From: Phascolarctos cinereus
Lineage: Eukaryota > Chordata > Mammalia > Diprotodontia > Phascolarctidae
Reading direction: 5' to 3'
DNA length: 64,000 nt
Assembly (NCBI RefSeq): GCF_002099425.1
Contig: NW_018343973.1
Coordinates: forward strand, 7,355,001 to 7,419,000
In this document: positions 22,000 through 32,730 of the stretch, piece by piece
Numbering within the stretch: position 1 is the stretch's first letter
Layout: each line of letters starts with the position of its first letter
Translations under genes and position numbers: made by a program
Notes under the pieces: model-generated
Database searches by the model: none
Told to the model about the DNA's origin: nothing
Seen by the model: only the letters and a program-made list of their open reading frames with translations

Positions 22000-23635
22000 T
22001 ATTTATCAGGCAATGGTGGGCCAGAGTAGTTATAGTGTTACACATTCTGATATTTATTTATAGAGGTAAAGTAATACATTTAGGAAAGTCAAAATGATAA
22101 AGTATTCACATCTGTCAGCTTCTGGCAAGATTAGCAAAAAAAATCATTGAAATTGAAAGTAAATACTTTTTTTTGAGGTATAAAAAATATTTGAGAAAAG
22201 ACAGCAAGCTACTGTTGCTTAGGAAACCACTCTGTTTCTCAAAATCAGCATATCTATCTCTGCTGTTCGTGAATCGAGTATATTCACAGAGAGGGGAAAA
22301 AAATAGACTGCAGATTACAGACACTGCAAAAAATTTAAAGAAGACAGAATGATTAAAGAAATGGGAGGAAAAGTGGTTGTGTTCATGAGAATTGTTGATG
22401 CTGTTCCTGAATGACTAACATAATTCCTCAGCTGTGGGGAACCAAGCTCCTTCCATTGGTTTTGTTTTCTCCTTTTTCTCACTGCTCCCCTAGGCCCTAA
22501 TGTTTTATCCTCATGACAAACCCAATGAAAATGATGGTTGATAGGAGACGATGAAAGTATTTGGGCTTCATATCCATTTAAAAAAAGGTAAGCAGTTTCT
22601 GGTGCAGGTTTAGAGAAATAGGTGATATAAACTGCATCATTTTAAAAAGAATTCATAGATTTTGAGAGTTTAAATCTGATTTAAAGCAAGACATTTATAA
22701 ATAGATTACCTTTTTCATTTCAAGGAGTTTTCGTCCCAGGTACAGAAGTTCTTATCTGTTGTTTAACACCTAACATTCTTTTGAATGCTCTAATAAATTG
22801 ATTTTGACGTTAGTCCCTCTTTGGAGACAACTTTGCAATGTTTATCTGTACCCTTTTTGAGCTGAGTTAAAGCAAGAAATGGGAAGTCAGACTGAAACAT
22901 TGTCAGTGAAATGCAGCTGCTTGATTCAAATGGTTGGGAAATACTTGGGGAGGAGCATGCCACCCATATAAGGATGCCCAGAAGGTGTGGTTGTCAACAG
23001 GCTCATCTGGAGTGAGGGGGCATTTGTGAGGAGAATGAATGCACAGATAAGGGGTAAAAAATATGAAAGCAGCTAGGTCAGATGATTCATCAGCTGAATC
23101 ATCCTCTTCATGCAATAACAATGAGTCTATAAAACCCAGCTGCAAGAAAATTCCTTTGGTACCCTCTGAACTAAGCTGTCAAATATACACCTTTACTTGT
23201 TTGAGTCAATATTTCTTTCTTAGAGCCTGCCCGTTGGTTTAAGTTTGTGTCATATCTATGTGTTACTGAGAGGGGAGGAATCTCTTGGAAAGGGTGTTGT
23301 TACCCTGAATCTATCTATGAGCAGTAGGAAGGTACCCAGAAAGCTGGTATGAGTTGGTTAGATTACAAAAGAAAATTGCTGCTAATTAAACCTGCCTTCC
23401 TGCTAGGTTAAATGAACTCTTGTCCAAGGCCCCAAGGGAAATAGTCATGAATCTTGTCTGAACATTCCTTCATTAGCAGGAAGAGAAGCAGTAAGAACCC
23501 TCCTAGAAGTAACACAGGGTTCATGTCTATTCCCAGTTAAGTGTTAGAATCAAATTCCTCTTACAGCTGTACTTCTGACTTTCTTCGCTTCAGTGCCATG
23601 ATTCAGCTACAGTCTCACTCTGGAACCTCCTTCAA
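22000..23635. other. Unclassified DNA, about 1.6 kb
   Basis: No repeat or gene recognised. A promoter-like spot (palindrome plus TATAAAA) lies at 23081-23134. The opposite-strand open frame at 22903-23145 shows no protein features. Confidence 0.35.
23081..23134 (+). promoter_or_regulatory. Palindrome followed by TATA box, candidate
   Basis: A 23-base inverted repeat (gatgattca, 5-base centre, tgaatcatc) at 23081-23103 is followed 24 bases later by tataaaa at 23128-23134. Each half holds an AP-1/Maf-like TGANTCA-type core. It could be the promoter of an old LTR or of an unannotated transcript, or chance. No downstream exon is evident. Confidence 0.2.
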
Positions 23636-23639
23636 TGGA

Positions 23640-23992
23640 TATCCTCATCCTGGAATATCCATCTTCTCCAAGCTTCTAACAGTGGAACATCTTAAATGCC
23701 AATCCTCTCCTTCAGAGTTCCTCTCAGGGACTCTATTTTGGAGAAAGGCCAAGCCAACAATGCTTTCAATTTGACAAATATTAACCCCATATCCCAAATC
23801 AGGTATCTTTCCTTTTCTCTCCATTATTTCCCGCCACTGCTTTTTAGCTCCTTTTTTGCATATTGTCTCTACTAAAATATAAGCCTTTGAAGTCAGAGAC
23901 TGTCTTTCATTTTTCTTTTGCTTATATTTGTATCTCCCATGTTTATCACAGTTCATGTCACCTAATAAGAGCTTAATAACAGCTTATTGCCT
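23640..23992 (+). mobile_element. L2-like LINE 3' end
   Basis: The clearest part is 23870-23992: aaaatataagcctttgaagt, cagagactgtctttcatttt, gtatctcccatg, and a worn 'taataagagcttaataac' tail. This is the shared L2-type terminus. The upstream part is weaker. Confidence 0.55.
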
Positions 23993-23994
23993 TG

Positions 23995-24360
23995 CCCTGC
24001 CTAATTAAATTCATAAATATGATGTTAAGTGTGTTTTTTTATAATATTTTTGGAGTTTGAAATGGACTGTTGCACTGTACATTTGCTAGAACACTGTCTG
24101 GTAATGAAGAATTACCAATGGAGGATTTGGAACTATAGCAATCTTTGAGCCATAAGATAAAACTGTCATACCCTGGGTTCTTAAAGAGACACATACAATC
24201 TTACAGAGACATATTGTGAGGAGAAGGGGGACCACGATAACTATGAAGCTACAGCAAAGGGGTCAACTTCACTAGCACTGCACTCTTCAGGACTTGATGA
24301 GTTGAGTGGGAAAAAAAATTAGTAGCACAGTAGCAACATGTGAAAGGAAAAACAAAAAAA
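23995..24360. other. Unclassified DNA
   Basis: Nothing recognisable. Confidence 0.4.
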
Positions 24361-24362
24361 AG

Positions 24363-24600
24363 TTGTTGTTCCTCATTCTTTGTGACCTCTTTTAGGTTTT
24401 CTTGGTGAAGATATTGGAGTGGTTTGCCATTTCCTTCTCCAACTTATTTGCAAAGATGAGAAAACTGAGGCAAACAGGGTTAAATGACTTGCCCATGGGC
24501 ACATAGCTATTAAATATCTGAGGCCAGATTTGAACTCAGGAAGATGAGTCTTCCTGACTCCAGGCCTGACACTTTATTCACTGCACCACCTAGATGCCTG
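24363..24600 (-). mobile_element. CORE-SINE, antisense
   Basis: It begins with the reversed tail (ctttgtgacctcttttaggt, tttcttggtgaagatattgg, agtggtttgccatttccttc). It passes the reversed core (aaatgacttgcccatgggca) and B box (gatttgaactcagg), and ends with the reversed head (gcaccacctagatgcctgg). Full length. Confidence 0.93.
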
Positions 24601-24604
24601 GAAG

Positions 24605-24820
24605 AAAAAATAATACTGAGTTATGGCTAAGAAGGAAGAGCTCAGTAAGGACCACCAATCCTACAGGTATCTTTGAGTAGAAGATTTGAACTGCAGCCAT
24701 CAATTGTACGCACCTCTTTAAAGACTGAAGGACATTCCAAGAAAAAGCCTGCTCTTTCTTCAACTTCCCCTCCTGGTGCTTGTCCACTAACATATAATGT
24801 AGCAAACTCTACTCAGTTAT
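24605..24820. other. Unclassified DNA left of L1 target
   Basis: Short unique-looking spacer. Its right end holds the L1 target motif ttagccaaatactt. Confidence 0.4.
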
Positions 24821-25438
24821 TTAGCCAAATACTTCTTTTTTTCAATGACTTGGCAAGTTTATTGTTAATAGCATTTTATTTTTTTCCCCAATTGCATCTC
24901 AAGACAATTTTTAGCATTCATTTTTACAGGATTTTGAGTTACAAATATTTTCTTCCTCCTTCCTCCTCTTCTAAAATAGTAGGAATTTGATATAGATTAT
25001 TCATGTACTATCATGTAAATCATATTTCCAAATTAGTCACAGTAGTGAAAGAATCAAAAGTGGAAAAAATGAAAAAGAATAAAGTAAGTGAAAAAATTAT
25101 TATTTTTCTGCATTCACAATCCATCAGTTCTTTTTCTGATGTGGATAATATTTTCCTTCATGAGTCCTTTGTACTTGTCTTAGATCATTGTGTTGCTAAA
25201 AAGAGTTGAGTCATTCATAGTTGATCATCACATATTGTTGCTGGTACTATGTACAATGTTTTCCTGGTTCTGCTCATTTCACTTTGCATCAGTTCATACA
25301 AGTCTTTCCGTGTTTTTTTTTCTTTTGAAATCTGCTTGCTCATCATTTCTTATAGCACAATAGTATTCCATTATATTCACATACCACAGTTGTTCAGCCA
25401 TTCCCCAATTGATGGGCATCCCCTCAATTTCCAATATT

Positions 25439-25636
25439 TTACCACCACGAAAAAGGACTGCTATACATGTTTTTGCACGGGTAGGTTCTTTTCTTTTTCA
25501 TGATCTCTTTGGGATACAGATCTAGCAGTGGTATTGCTGGATCAAAGGATAAGCACAGTTTGGTTGTCCTTTGAGCATAGCTCCAAATTACTCTCCAGAA
25601 TGGTTGGATCAGTTCATCACTCCACCAACAGTGCAT
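25439..25636 (-). pseudogene. L1 ORF2 C-terminal fragment
   Basis: The 65-codon frame keeps the L1 C-terminal hallmark HCWW..ELIQPFW followed by LSFDPAIPLL and LYPKEI. It is an in-place remnant of the L1 at 24835-28880 and not a host gene. ORF2 as a whole is broken and lacks its polymerase. Confidence 0.85.
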
Positions 25637-26171
25637 TAGTGTCTCAATTTTCCCACATCTTCTCCAACATTTCTCATTTTTCTTTTTATCTTATTAGCTA
25701 ATTTAATAGATGTGATGTGGACCTCAAAGTTCTTTTTATTTGTATTTCTCTAATCAAAAATGATTTAGAGCACTTTTTCATATGCTTATAGGTAACTTTA
25801 ATTTCTTCATTGGAAAACTACCTGTTCATATCCTTTGACCATCCTTCCATTGGAAATGGCTTGTATTCTTATAAATTTGACTCAATTCTCTATGTAGTTG
25901 AAAAATGAGGCATTTATCAAAGATACTTGCTGTAAAGATTATTTTCCAGCTTTCTGCTTTCCTTCTAATCTGGGTTGCTTTAGTTTTGCATATATGAAGC
26001 CTTTTTAATTTAATATAATCAAAGTTATCTATTTTATATTTGGTAATGCTCTCTATCTCTTATTTGGTCATGAACCTGTAACTTACTTACCTTCTCCTTT
26101 AAGAATGTGGATGCTATACCACTTGGTGTATATATGTTTAGTATTGATATTACTTCATTTTCTAAGCCCCA

Positions 26172-26257
26172 CAGCACTTTTTAAACTATGGGTCAGACCT
26201 GACTCACAATTTAAGAAGTGCTGAAAGGGTGGAGTGAAAAGAGTTTAAGATGCCCTG
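26172..26257. mobile_element. Small hAT-like DNA transposon relic
   Basis: An 86-bp segment that other L1 copies lack. It begins cagcactttttaaactatgg and ends agtttaagatgccctg, resembling the ends of hAT (Charlie-type) non-autonomous elements. An inner hairpin (cagcact…agtgctg) spans 26172-26223. I could not confirm a clean 8-bp target duplication. Confidence 0.5.
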
Positions 26258-26725
26258 GAAGTACCTTCTAGCAAGATATAGTTTCCTTCCTTTTCTCTTT
26301 TAATTAGGCCTATTTTGCTTTTGCTTTGTCTGAAATCAGGATTGCTACTCCTGCCTTTTTTTTTTTACTTCAGCTGAAGCATAATAGATTTTGCTCTAGT
26401 CCTTTATCTTTACTCTGTGTATGTCTCTCTGCTTCAAGTATGTTTCTTATAAACAACATAGTATAGGATTCTAGTTTTTAATCCACTCTGCTATCTAGTT
26501 CATTTTATGAGAGAGTTCATCCCATTCACATTCATAGTTATGATTACTGTACATTTCACTCCATCCTATTTTTCCTCCTATTTGTCTTCTCTCTCCTTTC
26601 ATCCTTTCCCTTCTCACCAGGGTTTTGCTTCTGTCTAATACCTCTCCCAGTCTAAACTCTTTTCTAGCAGTCTCCCCCACCTTACTACTTTCCTGTTGAG
26701 TAAGATAGATTTCCATATTCAACTG

Positions 26726-26749
26726 ATTATTATTATTATTATTATTATT
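26726..26749. repeat. (ATT)n microsatellite
   Basis: About eight pure ATT units in the L1 inter-ORF spacer. Confidence 0.95.
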
Positions 26750-27454
26750 CCCTCTTTAAGCCAATACTAATGAAAGTAAGATTTAAGCAATGCCCATTGC
26801 CCACCCTCCCATCTTTCCATCCACTGTGATAGATTTTGTTCTTCATGTGAAATAATTTACCCCATTATACCTCTCCCTTCTGCATCCAGCACATTCTTCT
26901 TTTTCATCCCTTAATTATTTTATGCCATTCCTTCAAATTCACTTTATACCTGTGCACTCTGTGTATTTCTTGTATCTGTAGTCTTAGTGGTACAATTTTT
27001 AAGAATCACAAATATTATCTTCCCATATAGGGATGTACACAGTTCAGCTCCATTGAACCCTTTTGTTTTCTTCTCCCTTTTTACATTTTTAGACTTCTCT
27101 TGGATCTTGATATTGGAGATCAAATTTTTTTCAGTTCTGGTCTCCTTATGGAAGTTTCAAATCGTTTTATTTCATTGAATGACACTTTTCTCCTTGGGGT
27201 ATTGTACTTAATTTTAATTTTACCTGGTAGGTGCTTGTAGTCCTAGCTCCTTTGCCTTTCCGAATATCATGTTCCATGACTCATCCTTTAAGGTTGCAGC
27301 CGCTAAGTCCTATGTAATGCTGATTGTGGCTCCCCAATATTTGAATTATTTCTTTCTGGCTGCTTTGCAATATTTTTTCCTTGACCTGATAGTTCTGAAA
27401 TTTGGCTATAATGTTCCTCGGAGTTTTTATTTTGGGATCTCTTTCCTGAGGTGA

Positions 27455-27721
27455 TCAGCGGATTCTTTCAATACCTATTTTACCCTCTGGTTCCAGAACA
27501 TCAGAGCAGTTTTGCATGATAATTCCTTGAAAGATGTTATCCAGGTCTTTCTTTTGATTATGGCTTTCAGGTACCCCAATGATTCTGACATTTTCTTTCC
27601 TGGATCTATTTTCTAGGCCAGTTGTTTTTCCAATGAGATATTTTACATTTTCTTCTATTTTTTCATTCTTTTGAATTTGTTGAACTGATTCTTGATATCT
27701 CATAGAGTCATTAGCTTCCAC
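27455..27721 (-). pseudogene. L1 ORF1 fragment (coiled-coil end and RRM start)
   Basis: The 88-codon frame holds the end of the ORF1p coiled coil (KNEKIEENVKYLIGKTTGLE), then NRSRKENVRIIGVPES, the start of the RRM-type domain of L1 ORF1p. ORF1p is the RNA-binding trimer of the L1 particle. The frame does not continue through the C-terminal domain. Confidence 0.85.
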
Positions 27722-28199
27722 TACCCAATTCTAATTTTTACAGAGTTGTTTTCCTCAGTTAATTTTTGTATTTCCTTTTCCATTTGGTCACTTGTACTTC
27801 TTAGGGAGTGTTTTCTTCAGTAGATTTTTGTATCTCCTTTTCCATTTGGCCAATTCTACCTCTTAAGTAATTGTTTTCTTTTTCTAAGCTGTTGACTCTT
27901 TTTTGATGCATAATTCTCTTGCCTCACTCTTATTTATTTTCCCAATTTTTCTTCTACCTCTCTTATATGATTTTTAAGCTCCTATTTGAGCCTTCCATGG
28001 ATTCTTTCTGGGTTTGAGACCACTTCCCATTTTTCTTTGGAGTTTTGCACATAGATGTTTTGACGTTGTTATCTTCTTCTGAGTTTGCATCTTAGTCTTC
28101 CCTGTTACTATAATAACTTTCTGTGGTCAGATTATTTTTGTTGTGTTTTTTTGCTCATCTTTTTTGGCCTTTTTCCTTTCTTTTAAATTTGAGTTCTGC

Positions 28200-28880
28200 T
28201 CCAGCGCTTGAAGGGGTCTTGTCTTAGGCTTCTAGTGCCAGGAACTGCAGGCCCTGGCTGTTTACTTGGTGCTGCACTGATGTTGCCCAGTGGTTTATGG
28301 GGCTTCCACATGTCTCTCTCATGTGCTGAAGGGGTGAGGTCGGGGGTGGCTGATGCTGCTGGAGGCTATAGGAGTCTGCCAACTTATCTTACTGACCTGG
28401 GTCCTAATGCTAGTGTCTAGCATGTGTCTAGCCTTAGGGGTCTGTCTGCATTTCCCTGGGGCTATACTAAAGCACTTGGATGTCTGGCCACTGGAAGTTG
28501 CCTCTTTGCCTGAGGCTATGCTGAAGCATGTGGTGGTTCTGAGAGCTGGAGTCTGCCTGAGAAGAGGCACATGGGGGATCCTGGTGTTGGCATTTGCCTG
28601 CTCCACTGCACTGGGCTCAGAATCTCCCACTTGTTTGCTGAGATGGGGCTTGCTGGGATGCTTCCTACCCTGGACTCTGTTCCCCTTTTACTTGAGTGAA
28701 ACAGACCTTTCTTGCCATTCTCCCAAGTTTCTTAGGCTGAAAGATTGTTTCACCCTGTCTTTTTTCTGGTTCTGCTGTTCCAGGATTTGTTTTAGGGTAG
28801 TATTTTATGGTTGTTTGGAGGTGAATATGAGAGAGTTATGGCAATTTACTGCTTCTTCACCACCTTGGCTCTCAGAAGCC
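28200..28880 (-). promoter_or_regulatory. L1 5' UTR (GC-richer, antisense)
   Basis: This GC-rich block ends at the L1 5' boundary (caccttggctctcagaagc on the plus strand). In L1s the 5' UTR carries the internal promoter. The 181-codon plus-strand frame at 28353-28898 runs antisense through it and is probably non-coding. Its tail crosses the L1 end, which argues against a real gene. Confidence 0.75.
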
Positions 28881-28894
28881 TTAGCCAAATATTT

Positions 28895-29195
28895 CTAAGG
28901 ATTTGAATTTTACCTCAACCACAAAAATGCGATGGGTTAATTAGAGATAAGTACTTAATTTCAATTAATGTAGAGAATAGCACTTCTGCCTAAATATTAG
29001 TAACTTTCCTGAGTGTTCTGAGGTTTTGTGATTGCATTTCTAACTTAATTTAATATAAACTGCATAAAGCAGGAAAGGAGGGACTCACATACACCTGAGG
29101 GACCATTATTTTGATGTGTCCCCCCCAAAGACTAATTGTCTTAATAGATTATGGCAGATTCACTCTCCAGAGGCAAAGGAGGTTAAAGAGGAGAG
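28895..29195. other. Unclassified DNA
   Basis: Nothing recognisable between the L1 and the next SINE. Confidence 0.4.
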
Positions 29196-29196
29196 G

Positions 29197-29345
29197 TCAG
29201 ATGCACTCAGGTGGCATAGTGGATAGAGAACTGGCTATGGAGCTAGGAGGACCTGAGTTCAAATCTGACCTCAGACACTTAATAGCTGTGTGACTCTGGG
29301 CAAATCATTTCGCCCTGATAGCCTGCAAAAAAAAAATCAAAAACT
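29197..29345 (+). mobile_element. Short tRNA-derived SINE
   Basis: A box caggtggcatagtggataga, B box gagttcaaatct, then gtgtgactctgggcaaatca, ccctgatagcctgc and an A-rich tail. This is the short SINE type without the long CORE tail. It is little diverged, so relatively young. Confidence 0.9.
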
Positions 29346-29519
29346 AAGGAAAAAAGGGAAAAAAAAGGAGAGATGAAAGGTTAGCCAACCTACTCAATTG
29401 AACCCTCCATAGTAATACCTAAAGCTATTAGTACTACATTTGCATAACAGTTAAGTACAGTACTTTGAAATCTTTTAGAGAGAAAAAAAAGATTATTCAG
29501 GAAAATTGAAAAGGATTTT

Positions 29520-30640
29520 ATCTAGTTTCACCAAAGCACAGAATTTGAGTACTGAAAGGGAATTTAGGGGCCATCTAGTTCAATAGAGTATGCCAAAGGC
29601 ATTGTACTCTAACATTCCCAATAAGACATCATCCAGCCTTATTTGAAGACTTTAAAGAAGGGGATACCCATAGCCTCTCCAGTCAGCCCAATTCTAATTT
29701 TGTGGAATAGCTCACATTGTTGCGATTTTCCCCCCCAGTCATCCATTCTAAATTGGTGTTTTTGCAAGTTCTTTTTGTAGCCCTTGTTCCAAGTTCTGCT
29801 CTCTGGAGACAAATGGAATAAATTTAGTCCCTTTTCCAGAAATGCTTGAATATAGCTCTCTTTCCCTGAGTCTTTGCTTCTCCAGGTTAAATACGCTTAG
29901 TTCCTTCACTTGATTATCATATGTTGCAGCCTCAAGGCCCCTCATCACACTGGTTGTCCCCTTCGGACTATCTCCAGTTTATTAATGTTATTTTTAGACC
30001 ATGGTGCTTCAGAAATAAACTCTATACTTCACATGAGCTCTGCTAAGGGCAAAGCAAAGTGTGGCTATCACCTCCGCATTGCTGGAAACTATGCCCCATT
30101 TAATGCAGCTCACCATCACATTAGCTTTCTTTGGCTGCCACATCGTGATGATTCATACTGACCTGGTAGAGTCCACTAAACCCCCAGATCCCTTTTAGAA
30201 CAACTGTTTCCTAATCATGCCTCCCCCTTTTTACGTTGATGAAGCTGACTCTTTTGGTAAGTAAGTATAAAACATTTCATGTAAAATTCTTGTATTGCAA
30301 CTTATTCCACGTAGCGCAGTTATCTAGCCAGCCAAAGTCCTTTTGGAGAATACTTTTTTATCCAGCTTATCTTCCACTTTAGTATCAACTGCAAATTTGA
30401 TGAGCATCAGGTTTATACCTTTATCCCAGAAAGATGTAAACAGCACAGGGCCAGATAAAGCTTCCTGGTGTACTCCACCAGAGACCTTCCTTCTCATTAA
30501 CATTGAACAATTAACAAATACTATTTGAGTCCACTCATCCAACCAGTTATAATTGTATCGTGCATTTGTTTGTTTGTTTGTGTTTCTCAACAAAGTTCTA
30601 AATGCAAGAGGTACTCACAGGTCTGGTCCTACCCTGACTA
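29520..30640 (-). mobile_element. CR1/L3 LINE, antisense, 1.1 kb
   Basis: On the plus strand the antisense 3' terminus (ggggccatctagttcaatag) comes first. Antisense landmarks follow: ttgaagactttaaagaagg, cttctccaggttaaatacg, ttagctttctttggctgcca and cccccagatccctttt. The polymerase core is at 30324-30593. 5'-truncated. One of the longest L3 pieces here. Confidence 0.85.
30324..30593 (-). pseudogene. CR1/L3 reverse transcriptase remnant
   Basis: The 89-codon frame reads SGGVHQEALSGPVLFTSFWD, then KGINLMLIKFAVDTKVEDKL. It matches the CR1 core 'SGVPQGSVLGPVLF…LIKFADDTKL'. The catalytic FADD box reads FAVD, so one metal-binding aspartate is replaced and the enzyme is dead. Belongs to the L3 around it. 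Confidence 0.85.
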
Positions 30641-30644
30641 GCCC

Positions 30645-30850
30645 AGGTACTTGGACTTGCTCCATGTCCAACTTGGAATGGTTTGGCCTTCCTTAAGTAA
30701 CTTATAAAGCTTATGATTTATATACAAATGGGAATGATCTCAGAAGGGAAAAAAGATGAAAGATGAAGAAACAATGAGTTGATAAGCTATTTTCTTAGGG
30801 GAACATTTTCTTTAAATCTTTCACATTAAATTGAGAATATTATATGGATC
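30645..30850. other. Unclassified DNA
   Basis: Nothing recognisable. Confidence 0.4.
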
Positions 30851-30854
30851 AAAA

Positions 30855-31038
30855 GCACTATGGTATAGTGGCCTGGTATTGGACTTAAGAAGATCTGTGT
30901 TCAAGTTCTGTTTCTGACACATGCTTTGTGATTACGGTTAAATCTATTGACCTTTCACTGATGAAGACATCTTTCTAAGACTGTAGGTTACTAATGAATT
31001 GCTGGTGTATATTGATGGAAGGAGTTTCTACAATGGGA
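30855..31038 (+). mobile_element. CORE-SINE, diverged
   Basis: A box-like ctatggtatagtggcctggt, B box gttcaagttctg, a worn core, then the tail agactgtaggttactaatga and ggaaggagtttctacaatgg. The right end is cut by the duplicated segment that starts at 31039. Confidence 0.75.
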
Positions 31039-31275
31039 GTTCTTCTTACTTTACTTTGCATAAGTTCATATATCTTCCTGTGTTTCTCTAGGTTTATCAT
31101 ATTCATAGTTTCTTTTTTATGTTAAATTTAAGATGTGTCATTTTTTATTAATCATTTTGAATTATCAACAATGACTTCCATAAGTTTTTCTTTCAATTTT
31201 ATTAATTTATTTTGATTTGTCAATAATCACTTCCATATGCTTTTGAGCTTAAAATTTTTCTCCTCCTTCCTCCCC
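31039..31275. repeat. 237-bp perfect direct repeat, copy 1
   Basis: Identical at every base to 31794-32030, 755 bases downstream. The unit spans the junction between an old L1 (left 76 bases) and the tail of the younger L1, which is the natural arrangement only at copy 2. Copy 1 is therefore the derived one. Confidence 0.97.
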
Positions 31276-31488
31276 TTCCTCTACACAGCAAAAATAATTT
31301 TGGATAAACATTCTGAATAGTCTAAGAACTTATCTTCTTGCAATATAAAGTACAATTTGCTTCTTCGATAAATGCCCAGTTTAATGAATACATGCTCAGT
31401 GTAATAATGCAAAATATCTGAGGTGTCATTATAGAACAGTGATGTTGATTTTCTTTTTATAATAAATGTCATTGATCTATTTGATTTT
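31276..31488. other. Unclassified AT-rich DNA
   Basis: Nothing recognisable between the duplicated segment and the old L1. Confidence 0.4.
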
Positions 31489-31489
31489 T

Positions 31490-31869
31490 GTATCATTTCA
31501 TTTGTATTGCTACTTCCTCCCTTTCCTGGAGAATCACCTCTTATAATGAAGAATAAGTAAGAGGAAAGTCAAAGTTTAGCCACATTAACTATAATATTGA
31601 AAAAGTCTTATCATATATGAAGTGGACTATGAAGGGGACTACTCTCTTCTAAGAAAGAGAGAGGAGATACCTTCTTTTATTTCTTCTTTGGGTGTCAAAG
31701 TTAGCCAGGGTTTCACAGCACTTACTTCTAATTATTTTTGTTGCTTTTCTTTCCATTTATATTGTTGTAATCATTGTGTATACTGTTTTTCAGGTTCTTC
31801 TTACTTTACTTTGCATAAGTTCATATATCTTCCTGTGTTTCTCTAGGTTTATCATATTCATAGTTTCTT
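31490..31869 (-). mobile_element. Old L1 3' end, antisense, left half
   Basis: Antisense 3' UTR of the older L1 group (gctacttcctccctttcctg, taactataatattgaaaaag, cttctttgggtgtcaaag), then ttgcataagttcatatatct. It is cut by the younger L1 at 31870 and resumes at 36000. Same group as 17820-18400. Confidence 0.7.
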
Positions 31870-32030
31870 TTTTATGTTAAATTTAAGATGTGTCATTTTT
31901 TATTAATCATTTTGAATTATCAACAATGACTTCCATAAGTTTTTCTTTCAATTTTATTAATTTATTTTGATTTGTCAATAATCACTTCCATATGCTTTTG
32001 AGCTTAAAATTTTTCTCCTCCTTCCTCCCC
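31794..32030. repeat. 237-bp perfect direct repeat, copy 2 (source)
   Basis: This copy lies in its natural context, the old L1 running into the young L1 3' end across the insertion site at 31869/31870. See copy 1 at 31039. Confidence 0.97.
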
Positions 32031-32301
32031 ACCACCCTCCCCAAGATGGTGCACAATCTGACATAGGTTGTACATCTACATTCCTATTAAACATATTTTC
32101 ACATTAGTGGTGTTGTAAATAAAACATTAAAACCAAGAGAAGGAACCATCAGAAAAAAGAAACAAAACTCAACAGAAGAGAGAAAAAATAGCAATTCAAT
32201 TTCGCAGTTCTTTCTTTGGATGTGGATAGCATTTTCCATCATGAGGCCTCTGGAGATGTCTTAGATCCTTATATTGCTGGGAAGGATTAAGTTTATCAAT
32301 A

Positions 32302-32730
32302 TTAGTCATCGCATAATATGGCTGTTATTGTGTACAACATTCTCTTGGTTCTGCTCACTTCACTCAGTATCACACCGTACAATTCTCTCCAGGTTTTTCT
32401 GAAGTCAGCCTCTTCATCATTGCTTATAGCACAATAGTATTCCATTACATTCGTATACCACAGCTTGCTCAGCCATTCCCCAATTGATGAGCGTCCTCTC
32501 AATTTCCAATTCTTTGCCACCACAAAAAGAGCTACTATGAATATTTTTATACATGTGGGTCCTTTTCCCATTTGTATGATCTCTTTGGGATATAGCCCTA
32601 GAAGTGCTATTGCTGGGTCAAAGGGTATGCACATTTTTATAGCCCTTTGGGCATAGTTCCAAATTGTTCTCCAAAGTGGTTGGATCATTTCACAACTCCA
32701 CCAACAATGCATGTGTTCCAATTTTCCCAA
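32302..32730 (-). pseudogene. L1 ORF2 C-terminal domain fragment
   Basis: 142 codons. Starts near HCWWSCEMIQPLWRTIW, continues with IPFDPAIALLGLYPKEI, SIGEWLSKLWYTNVMEYYCA and VILSEVSRTKR. These are the conserved C-terminal blocks of L1 ORF2p (the HCWW motif lies in the Cys-rich region needed for retrotransposition). Remnant only, because upstream ORF2 is broken and partly deleted. Confidence 0.9.

Larger units (their letters stand above)
24835..28880 (-). mobile_element. L1 LINE, antisense, complete ends, internal deletion
   Basis: The 14-bp target duplications are ttagccaaatactt (24821-24834) and ttagccaaatattt (28881-28894). The 3' end is on the left and the L1 5' start (…ggtggtgaagaagc in sense) is on the right. 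In sense order it has a 5' UTR (28880-28200), ORF1 (to about 27000), an inter-ORF spacer, the endonuclease C-end, then a jump near 26085 straight to the ORF2 C-terminal third. About 2 kb with the reverse transcriptase is missing. At 4.05 kb it is much shorter than a full L1. A hAT relic sits at 26172-26257. Confidence 0.92.

Noticed and set aside
22880-23280. Solo LTR of an endogenous retrovirus
   Set aside because: A TATA box and a palindrome are present, but I could not find convincing LTR ends, a polyadenylation signal at the right distance, or target copies. Left as an unexplained promoter-like spot.
28353-28898. 181-codon open frame on the plus strand
   Set aside because: It runs antisense through the GC-rich 5' UTR of an L1 and crosses the L1 boundary and target site. 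No domain, and explained by composition.
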